Shown here one piece after another: positions 9,722-15,704 of a stretch of DNA of 15,704 nucleotides; the first letter of the stretch is position 1; each line of letters begins with the position of its first letter. Both the position numbers and the translations under genes were made by a program. The notes beneath the pieces are model-generated. The model was not told the DNA's origin. It worked only from the letters and a program-made list of their open reading frames with translations, and searched no databases. This stretch comes from an uncultured Bacteroides sp. (GTDB lineage Bacteria; Bacteroidota; Bacteroidia; Bacteroidales; UBA932), in assembly GCA_900543205.1 (NCBI GenBank), contig UQQM01000039.1:1-15704 (forward strand). Direction: 5' to 3'.

Positions 9722-10507
9722 TCAGCGGCGGGAGCCGTTCAGCCGGCCTCCGGTGAGGACGGCGAGCACGGACGGAGCGTCCGCAAGCCACACGACCGCC
9801 ACTCACAACGCTAAAGCCGCCGGAATCAAAACTCCCCTGCGCATGTAGGCCCAGAGCGGAAGGTCGATTCTCCTGACGGCGAAAAAGCCGCCGAGCGAGA
9901 AGAACAGCAGGGCCGAGTTGGAGAAACCGCGCCAGCCGTTGCCTATCCCGAGCACGAACAGCAGCGCGAGCACGGGCAGAACGAGGGCCGGCACCCTCCT
10001 GACAGCCACGAAGACGAGCGGCGAAATCACGCACATCAGCATTAGGTCGCGCACATACCACAGCGGCACGTTCTCGGGATAGAAAAGCTGCAGGCTGAAA
10101 CCCAACCAGTTCTCCGCGCCGGCATTGTAGGTTACGCTGTCCCAGAACCAGCCGAGCACCGGAAGCGCATCGGGATTGCGCGCAGGATTATCCACTCCGG
10201 CCAGCGGCGCCGCGATACACAGCATATTGAATATCAGATACGGTATCAGCAAGGTATGCACGCGGCTCCGCAGCTTCCTGCCGCAGGCCTTCCAGTCCCA
10301 GTCCTCCAGGCCCCGGAAAAAAAGGGAGCCCGACATCAGGAAAAAGCAGGGGACCGCCATGAATCCGAGCTGGGTGAGCGCGGTCACCGCCGGAGAGAAC
10401 ACGGGACCGGCATGCAGGGCTTCGGGATGCACATGCATCGCGAGAACCATGAGCACCAGCGGGAACCTGATGCCTGCCAGCGCCCGTGAACTCCTTTCCG
10501 AGAGCAT
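9722..10507 (-). pseudogene. Truncated acyltransferase-3-like membrane protein with in-frame stop
   Basis: From ATG 10507 an open frame of 234 codons runs to TGA at 9803-9805. It begins RALAGIRFPLVLMVLAMHVH, the usual first helix of this O-acyltransferase-like family. Further hydrophobic segments follow (LTQLGFMAVPCFFLMSGSLF, LLIPYLIFNMLCIA, WYVRDLMLMCVISPLVFVAV, ALVLPVLALLFVLGIG and ALLFFSLGGFF), six or seven in all. Intact members have about 10 helices and 330-350 residues. In the same frame after the TGA another 26 codons (starting VAVVWLADAP) read as plausible continuation before a second TGA at 9722-9724. Beyond that only hairpins are found. So the 3' third is missing and the reading frame is broken; a short functional protein is less likely. 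It starts 2 nt after the intact acyltransferase stop. A TTG start at 10534 would overlap that gene. Confidence 0.6.
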
Positions 10508-10509
10508 GT

Positions 10510-11697
10510 CTACTTGCGCACCCTCTTGAGCCAATGTTCGGTAAGCCAGCGGCGGACAGGCTCGTCATAGAGCTTCAGCCATGCCCAGGCGGCGCCGACG
10601 GAGACGAGAACCACTCCCGCATTCAGCACGATGTGCATCCACAGCGGCGCATCGGGGTTGCGTTCCACCCATGCCATCTGCATATACATCACGGGATAGT
10701 GGGTGATATAGAGCGGATATGAGAGATTTCCGAGGAAATTGCAGACCTTGGTGCTCTTCGCATCGGTGGTGCGGCTGCCTGCGCCTGCAAGCACGATGAG
10801 AGGGAAAAGCAGCAGTATCGACACAGCCTGATACAGGCCGTCGGGCACTCCGGCCTTGCCTCCTATCTGCGGTACGGCGAAGATTACGATGAGCGCCAGC
10901 GAGCACCACCAGAATCCTCCCTTGAGACGTATCGGGCTTCCGCTCGGATTGGCGTCCGTCCTGTGGGAAGGCAGGATGCGGCTGATCAGAAGTCCGCAGA
11001 GGAAAGGATAGAGCAGGCGCGAGAAACCTATGTATATCTGGTCCGCCGTGAGGCTCCATCCGCCTATTACGTTGTATTTGGGTTCGGCGAAAAGGCCGAA
11101 CACGTTCCATCCGAGTGTGAGGTCGAGAGTGAGGAAAGCGGCGCAGAGGCAGAGCAGCCCGAGCGCGAACTTGGGCAGCCTGCGGAAAATCAGGGCGTAC
11201 AGGATGTTCCCCACATATTCGAAGGTCAGCGACCAGTTGGGGCCGTTGAACGAATTCATCTCGCCCCAGCCGCGGATGTCCATGCGCGGGCCGCAGGGAA
11301 TCATCAGCAGGCCCATCAAGAAACAGAGCGCGAACATCCAGCCGCTGCATTCCATTATGAACGGGAAGCCTGCGCTCTGGCCGAAGAAGAACAGGCAGGC
11401 GCCCGTCACGGTTCCGGCAATCACCATCGGGTGCAGACGCACGAGGCGCCGCTTGAAGAAGCCCCAGGTGGTCATGCGGTTCCAGCGGTCATCGTAGGCA
11501 TAGCCTATCACGAAGCCGCTGAGCACAAAGAAGAAGTCCACCGCGAGGTATCCGTGGTTGACAATCTGCGTGCCGATATAGGGGATGTAGGTCTCGAAAC
11601 AGTGGAACACGATGACCATGAGAGCGGCCACGCCCCTGAGCCCGTCCAGAATCTCATAGCGCGGCTTTGATGCGAGATATACGTTGTCGTGTGTCAT
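10510..11697 (-). CDS. Acyltransferase-3 family integral membrane O-acyltransferase
   Basis: 395 residues from ATG 11697 (the frame is open further but passes through the intergenic promoter region). The N-terminal motif RYEILDGLRGVAALMVIVFH carries the conserved Arg and His of the OafA/YrhL-type acyltransferase-3 domain. FFFVLSGFVIGYAY and FKRRLVRLHP follow, the usual second-helix and cytoplasmic-loop signature. About ten hydrophobic helices extend to YDEPVRRWL near the end, with LSYPLYITHYPVMY in the penultimate helix. Such enzymes transfer acetyl or other acyl groups to surface glycans or lipid-linked sugars; the acceptor here is unknown. Overlapping or adjacent genes: truncated second acyltransferase 2 nt downstream, AraC-type regulator remnant divergent. 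Confidence 0.88.
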   Translation of the reverse strand: MTHDNVYLASKPRYEILDGLRGVAALMVIVFHCFETYIPYIGTQIVNHGYLAVDFFFVLSGFVIGYAYDDRWNRMTTWGFFKRRLVRLHPMVIAGTVTGACLFFFGQSAGFPFIMECSGWMFALCFLMGLLMIPCGPRMDIRGWGEMNSFNGPNWSLTFEYVGNILYALIFRRLPKFALGLLCLCAAFLTLDLTLGWNVFGLFAEPKYNVIGGWSLTADQIYIGFSRLLYPFLCGLLISRILPSHRTDANPSGSPIRLKGGFWWCSLALIVIFAVPQIGGKAGVPDGLYQAVSILLLFPLIVLAGAGSRTTDAKSTKVCNFLGNLSYPLYITHYPVMYMQMAWVERNPDAPLWMHIVLNAGVVLVSVGAAWAWLKLYDEPVRRWLTEHWLKRVRK

Positions 11698-11716
11698 ATC
11701 AGTGGTTTTCAGCACG

Positions 11717-11724
11717 CAAAGATA
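11717..11724 (-). promoter_or_regulatory. Possible -7 box of the acyltransferase gene
   Basis: TATCTTTG on the minus strand fits TAnnTTTG, 20 nt before the ATG. No TTG lies at the right distance upstream, so support rests on the -7 box and its position. Confidence 0.4.
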
Positions 11725-11734
11725 GTCCGAATCC

Positions 11735-11765
11735 TTGTCAGATATTTGTCTTTTCGTAATTTTTG
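11735..11765 (+). promoter_or_regulatory. Possible promoter of the AraC-type gene
   Basis: TTG (11735-11737), 19 nt, then TAATTTTTG (11757-11765), which is TAnnTTTG with one extra T. It lies 20 nt before the ATG at 11785 and overlaps the divergent acyltransferase promoter region. Confidence 0.4.
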
Positions 11766-11784
11766 CTTGTCGGATATTCGCAGG

Positions 11785-12470
11785 ATGATATACGATTGCG
11801 TAAACTTGAGCCCTTCCGAACAGATAGGCCTGCACTCCCAGCCGGGCTGGGAGCTTTCCTATATACTGGAAGGCCGGGGCATCAGGACCGTCGGCGACAC
11901 GGAATCGCCATTCGCGGAGGGAGACATGGTGCTCGTAATTCCCGAAATGCCGCACTGCTGGAGATTCGAGGAATCCCCCGGAAGCGGAATCAGGAACATC
12001 ACCCTGACGTTCGGGCGTGACTTCCTCGACAGAGCCGCCGCGCTGCCAGGCTTCGGAGAGGTCGCGGAGAGGCTGAACGGCATGACGGAATCCGTGGAGA
12101 TAACGGGCGGGACCAGGTCGGACATCGCAGGACTGCTGTTGCAGATGCAGGACGAAGACCGCGCCGGACGAACTGCAAGCGCCCTGCGCATCCTTTCGAT
12201 GATTGGCAGCGGCAGGGACGGAACGGTGGCCGGGAGGTTCAGGAAATCCGCTGCTCGTTCTGGAAGCGGGAGACGGGAGAGACTTTCATGAGTTTCGTGA
12301 CAAGGCACAGGCTTGAGACGGCCTGCCGGCTGCTGAAGGATCCGTCTCTTCAAGTCTCCGACGTCTGCTACGAATCGGGATTCAACGACATACCTCATTT
12401 CAACCGCAGTTTCCGACGCCGTTTCGGAGTCTCCCCTTCCGCATACCGGGCGCGGCTGAAAACGGAATAG
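11785..12470 (+). pseudogene. AraC-family transcriptional regulator, frameshifted and missing its first helix-turn-helix
   Basis: The N-terminal part (ATG 11785, then MIYDCVNLSPSEQIGLHSQP) is a cupin-like sensor domain with HCWRFEE and the linker ILSMIGSGRDGTVAGRF, as in Bacteroidales AraC regulators of about 280 residues. This frame stops at 12289-12291. A second frame, shifted by one base, reads CSFWKRETGETFMSFVTRHR from 12252 and continues through the second helix-turn-helix (VSDVCYESGFNDIPHFNRSF, FGVSPSAYR) to TAG 12468-12470. The two frames meet near RKSA/CSF, where family members read NRSAFC. Before that point the roughly 40-60 residues that would carry the first helix-turn-helix are absent. 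Total length corresponds to about 228 codons. So an internal deletion plus a frameshift are both likely. An ATG at 12288 could make a 60-residue C-terminal fragment. It converges with the transporter gene, 5 nt apart. Confidence 0.75.
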
Positions 12471-12475
12471 ACAGG

Positions 12476-13459
12476 TCATTTCCCCGCCTTGCGTGCTTCG
12501 TCCGCCTTGCGCTTGCGGTACATCTGCCAGGTGTTGTAGCAGTTGTGCCAGATGCTGTAGAAGCCGCCGGCGACCGAAACGACCGGAGTCAGGAAAGTGT
12601 AGCCCATCCAGATGCCGAACACGGTGTTCTTCTGGCCAAGGGCCTGGCCGGCGGTGACACGGCTGCCGTAACGGGCGCCTATGACCTTGCCGAGCCAGAA
12701 CTGCAGGACGCAGCACAGCAGCGAAGCCACACCGACCTCCAGCAGCACGATGAGGCCGGAGTCGTTATGGACCAGCGAACGCGTGCTCATCAGAATAGCC
12801 AGCGAGAGCGACACAGCCCAGAGGTAGAACGACACGCCGGCATAGCGCAGCAGCCGGCGGTGGAAGGCAGGCAGCAGATAACGCACCAGCCATGCCGCGA
12901 TGCAGGGCAACACGAGCATAGGGAAGACCTTCCCCAATATGGTCAGGAACGAACTGTGGAACGACATGCCGGCGGAAGGATGGACCATCGGCACCACTAC
13001 CGGAACCACCAGCGCCACCGCGCAGTTGATCAGAACCGTGTAGGTGACGGCGCCGGCCATATTGCCTCCGAGCTTGCCTGTCACAACTGCGCAGGCCGTG
13101 GCGGTCGGGCAAATCATGCAAAGCATCGCGGCCTCGAAAGCGTCGCGGAGCGGCAGCTCGGGTACGAAAGCCAGCAGCAGCGCAAGCCCCGCGAATGAGC
13201 CGCACTGCACCAGCAGCAGCCAGAGCATCCATTTGTGCGGGCGCATCTGATGAGGCTCGATCTTGCAGAAGCTCAGGAACAGCATCACCATGATCAGCAG
13301 GGGCTGCACGAAGCCGACAATCTTCTCGAGCACCGGCCCGGCCGGATGCAGGGCCGGAATCTCCATGTACAGGAGATAGGCGAAGACGCCGGCCAGCATC
13401 GCGAAAATCAGCACCCAGTCCCTGATGAACTTGGCGAAAGTGTATCTGTATGTGGACAT
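12476..13459 (-). CDS. Bile acid:sodium symporter (BASS) family transporter
   Basis: 327 residues, very hydrophobic, about 8-10 membrane segments. Conserved family segments: LCMICPTATACAVVTGKLGGN (about residues 113-133) and the late GQALGQKNTVFGIWMGYTFL, corresponding to the crossover helices that bind Na+ and substrate in BASS transporters. The C-terminal tail is short and basic (MYRKRKADEARKAGK), expected in the cytosol. Natural substrates of bacterial relatives vary (bile acids, pantoate, other organic anions), and none can be assigned here. Starts 6 nt after the PurD-FolD stop, so it is probably cotranscribed and dependent on that gene's promoter; why a transporter follows a purine/folate enzyme is unclear. 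Confidence 0.85.
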   Translation of the reverse strand: MSTYRYTFAKFIRDWVLIFAMLAGVFAYLLYMEIPALHPAGPVLEKIVGFVQPLLIMVMLFLSFCKIEPHQMRPHKWMLWLLLVQCGSFAGLALLLAFVPELPLRDAFEAAMLCMICPTATACAVVTGKLGGNMAGAVTYTVLINCAVALVVPVVVPMVHPSAGMSFHSSFLTILGKVFPMLVLPCIAAWLVRYLLPAFHRRLLRYAGVSFYLWAVSLSLAILMSTRSLVHNDSGLIVLLEVGVASLLCCVLQFWLGKVIGARYGSRVTAGQALGQKNTVFGIWMGYTFLTPVVSVAGGFYSIWHNCYNTWQMYRKRKADEARKAGK

Positions 13460-13465
13460 TGCCTG

Positions 13466-15577
13466 TCAGCGCCTTTCGCGCGCGAGGAAACAGTCGATGG
13501 TGTTCTCCATCAGCATCGCGATGGTCATGGGGCCGACTCCGCCGGGCACGGGGGTGATCCACGACGCCACGCGGGAGACAGACGCGAAATCCACGTCGCC
13601 CACCAGCTTGCCGGCGGCGTTGCGGTTCATGCCCACATCGATGACCACGGCTCCGGGCTTGACCATGTCGCCGGTCACGGTGTTCTCATGTCCGACCGCA
13701 ACTACCAGGATGTCGGCCAGCCTGGTCACAGCCTTGAGGTCGGCGGTCCTGGAATGGGCTATGGTGACCGTCGCGTTCTCGTCGAGCAGCAGTTTGGCCA
13801 CCGGCTTCCCCACTATGTTGCTGCGGCCCACGACGACGGCCATCTTGCCCCTGATGCCGGTTCCGGTGCTCTTGATGAGCTCGATGATTCCCTTGGGGGT
13901 GCAGGGCCTGATGCAGTCCGTGCCCACCCAGAGCGAACCGACATTGAGGATGTGGAAACCGTCCACGTCCTTCTCCTTCGCAATCGAATAGATGACCTTG
14001 GATTCGTCGATATGTTTCGGCAGAGGCAGCTGCACCAGGATTCCGTCGACCGCATCGTCTTCGTTAAGCTCCCGTATCCTGCCGAGCAGCTCCTGCTCGG
14101 AAATGGATGCGTCCAGCTCTATCAGGCGGGAATCCATGCCGGTATAGGCAGCCGCCTTGACCTTGTTGCGCACATAGACCTGGCTCGCAGGATTCTCGCC
14201 CACGATAATCACGGCGAGGCAGGGTTTGCGTCCATACTGCGCCTCAAGCTCGGGCACTCTCGCCTTCACCCTGTCCTTGACAGCGGCGGAAACCGCGTTG
14301 CCGTCTATTATGCGCGCGATGCCCATGTCGAGCGCACAGTGCCCTATGTCACCGCGATGGAAGAGATTGCCGCAATGCACGCGCCCCACGGCCTCGTATG
14401 CCTTGTCGTGCGCGACATGAAGGTCCACACCTTCGGCCACGACCATCATAACGCGGCCTCCTGCAGTCACCAGCTTCCCGTCCTTGAGAGCGGTGCCCAT
14501 GTGGTAGAGCCTGACTCCCGACATGTCGCCGAGTTCAATAGGGCTGCCCTTCCCGTATTTGCCGGGATAGCCCTCCGAAGCCAGGACCACTCCGAGCGTC
14601 ACCGCCTTCTCCCATTTGAGAGGCTCCGCCTCACGTGAGGAAGCCACAGCGTCGAATATGTCGCAGATGTCGCTCTTGAGCAACGGCAGCACGACCTCGG
14701 TCTCGGGGTCGCCGAAACGTGCGTTGAACTCTATGACCTTTATGCCCTCGGCGGTCTTCATCAGTCCGCCGTAAAGCACGCCCGAAAGAGGGCATCCCTC
14801 AGCAGCCATGGCCTCGGCTGTGCGGCACATTATGTTCCTGTAGGCGAAATCCCTGTCCTCGTCAGTGATGAATGGCAGCCCCGTGTAGGCTCCCATGCCT
14901 CCTGTGTTCGGCCCCTTGTCTCCGTCGAAGGCGCGCTTGTGGTCCTGGGAGAGCGGCATCGGGTAGACCTTTTTGCCGTCCACGAAGCACATGAACGAGA
15001 ACTCGGGGCCTTCAAGATAATCCTCCACTACCACCTTGCCTTTGCCGAAGGCGCTGTCGAGCAGCATGTTCTTTAGGGCGGCCTCGGCCTCGACCAGGTC
15101 GGCGGCTATGACCACTCCCTTTCCGGCAGCAAGCCCGTCATATTTCAGGACGGCCGGGAAAGGACGCGAGCTGACATAGTCCAGAGCCTCCTCGTAGCGG
15201 GTGAAGCTGCGGTATCCGGCTGTAGGGATGCCGTATTTCTCCATGAGCTCCTTGGCGAACTCCTTGCTGCTTTCGATGCGGGTCGCGGCGAGGGTGTGGC
15301 CGAAGATCTTCAGTCCGGCGGAGCGGAACTCGTCGACGATTCCGGCTGCCAGAGCAGCCTCGGGCCCGACCACGGTCAGGTCAACGCCGTTCTCCAGGGC
15401 AAATCCCTTCAATGCTGCCACATCGGTGTCGGCAATCGGAACGCATTCCGCCTGCGCGGCGATTCCGGCGTTGCCCGGGGCGCACCATATCTTTTCCACC
15501 TGTTCCGAACGGCTCAGCGCATCGACTATCGCATGGCAACGTCCTCCGCCGCCCACTACTAGAACTTTTTTCTTCAT
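13466..15577 (-). CDS. PurD-FolD fusion: phosphoribosylamine-glycine ligase joined to methylene-THF dehydrogenase/cyclohydrolase
   Basis: One uninterrupted 703-residue frame. Residues 1 to about 415 are PurD (GAR synthetase), with N-terminal nucleotide-fold VLVVGGGGR and APGNAG (33-38). Its ATP-grasp motifs are [10 protein letters not shown] (145-154), [12 protein letters not shown] (220-231) and [10 protein letters not shown] (283-292, Mg-binding Glu283 and Asn285). It runs to the usual PurD end HRGDIG (407-412). Residues about 420-703 are a complete FolD. Its YVRNKVKA segment contains Tyr468 and Lys472, followed by VQLPLP (Gln516), DVDGFH (Asp539), GRSNIVGKP (584-592) and [10 protein letters not shown] (676-685). 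The residues matching E. coli FolD Tyr50, Lys54, Gln98 and Asp121 are all present. PurD makes glycinamide ribonucleotide; FolD makes the 10-formyl-THF used by GAR and AICAR transformylases, so both serve purine synthesis. The junction HCALDMG has almost no linker. In PurD the usual GGREHA reads GGRCHA. No good -33/-7 promoter was found upstream in view. Confidence 0.93.
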   Translation of the reverse strand: MKKKVLVVGGGGRCHAIVDALSRSEQVEKIWCAPGNAGIAAQAECVPIADTDVAALKGFALENGVDLTVVGPEAALAAGIVDEFRSAGLKIFGHTLAATRIESSKEFAKELMEKYGIPTAGYRSFTRYEEALDYVSSRPFPAVLKYDGLAAGKGVVIAADLVEAEAALKNMLLDSAFGKGKVVVEDYLEGPEFSFMCFVDGKKVYPMPLSQDHKRAFDGDKGPNTGGMGAYTGLPFITDEDRDFAYRNIMCRTAEAMAAEGCPLSGVLYGGLMKTAEGIKVIEFNARFGDPETEVVLPLLKSDICDIFDAVASSREAEPLKWEKAVTLGVVLASEGYPGKYGKGSPIELGDMSGVRLYHMGTALKDGKLVTAGGRVMMVVAEGVDLHVAHDKAYEAVGRVHCGNLFHRGDIGHCALDMGIARIIDGNAVSAAVKDRVKARVPELEAQYGRKPCLAVIIVGENPASQVYVRNKVKAAAYTGMDSRLIELDASISEQELLGRIRELNEDDAVDGILVQLPLPKHIDESKVIYSIAKEKDVDGFHILNVGSLWVGTDCIRPCTPKGIIELIKSTGTGIRGKMAVVVGRSNIVGKPVAKLLLDENATVTIAHSRTADLKAVTRLADILVVAVGHENTVTGDMVKPGAVVIDVGMNRNAAGKLVGDVDFASVSRVASWITPVPGGVGPMTIAMLMENTIDCFLARERR

Positions 15578-15704
15578 ATCCTGCTTTTATAGTTTCTTTA
15601 TTTCAAATGTTCCGACGCCGGGCTGTGCTATCCCTCGGGAGGGGGCTGGCCACCCGCGGCCGATAGCGGGTGCCGCGTCAGCGGCGGGATGAGCGCGTAG
15701 CGCG
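15578..15704. other. GC-rich, hairpin-rich intergenic edge upstream of purD-folD
   Basis: The first 40 nt next to purD are A/T-rich (leader) with AGGAT just before the ATG. Beyond about 15612 the sequence turns strongly GC-rich and holds stacked short inverted repeats. These are the palindrome TCCCTCGGGA (15631-15640), CACCCGC/GCGGGTG (15651-15672, extendable with a 1-nt bulge), GCCGC/GCGGC (15672-15685) and GCTATC/GATAGC (15627-15667). It is cut by the window edge. It may be a 3' structure of an upstream gene or a dispersed repeat; no reading frame with family-like sequence was seen. Confidence 0.4.

Noticed and set aside
11698..11955. 86-residue N-terminal extension of the intact acyltransferase
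   Set aside because: It overlaps the divergent promoter region and the start of the AraC-type gene; the family begins at the ATG 11697 position.
13235..14638. 467-codon plus-strand frame opposite FolD/PurD
   Set aside because: Antisense frame rich in His/Asp/Gly repeats produced by codon bias of the real gene.
9722..15689. 12-nt match TCAGCGGCGGGA at 9722-9733 and 15678-15689
   Set aside because: Matches of this length are expected by chance in a GC-rich window of this size, and the flanks do not agree.

Overview
The window looks like chromosomal DNA of a GC-rich member of the Bacteroidales (a Rikenellaceae- or Cryptobacteroides-like gut lineage would fit, but cannot be fixed from this sequence). 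Three things point there. Several genes are preceded by the Bacteroidetes-type promoter (TTG/TTTG, 19-20 nt, TAnnTTTG). Most genes lack a strong Shine-Dalgarno. The proteins (HtpG, a short AMP-forming acyl-CoA ligase, a C-terminal-Phe outer-membrane barrel, a lipoprotein) read like Bacteroidales proteins. No tRNA, rRNA, CRISPR array, complete insertion sequence or phage gene was seen.

Layout: (1) 1-239, + strand, the tail of an Rpn/PD-(D/E)XK transposase-type nuclease. (2) 383-5295, - strand: acyl-CoA ligase, outer-membrane beta-barrel protein and lipoprotein in one tight operon, ended by an intrinsic terminator. That terminator lies in the leader of htpG, whose promoter overlaps the lipoprotein stop codon. 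(3) A divergent promoter region (5296-5502) and a HAD-family phosphatase on the + strand (5503-6342). (4) 6373-9370, - strand: guaB-guaA with an 8-nt overlap, the IMP-to-GMP branch, with an inverted repeat over the promoter. (5) 9371-9721, a gene-free stretch packed with inverted repeats. (6) 9722-12470, a decaying segment: a truncated acyltransferase with an in-frame stop, an intact acyltransferase upstream of it, and a divergent AraC-type regulator that has lost its first helix-turn-helix and is frameshifted. (7) 12476-15577, - strand: a bile acid:sodium symporter-family transporter downstream of an unusual single ORF joining PurD (GAR synthetase) to FolD (methylene-THF dehydrogenase/cyclohydrolase). 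(8) A GC-rich, hairpin-rich right edge.

How they work together: PurD-FolD makes glycinamide ribonucleotide and supplies the 10-formyl-THF that later purine steps use. GuaB and GuaA then convert IMP to GMP, so two non-adjacent operons here serve purine synthesis. The ligase/barrel/lipoprotein operon suggests an envelope or fatty-acid-related role, but no precise function is readable. The most notable observation is the PurD-FolD fusion. The most notable structural signals are the palindromes at 9486-9710 and the promoter-embedded inverted repeats of guaB and htpG.
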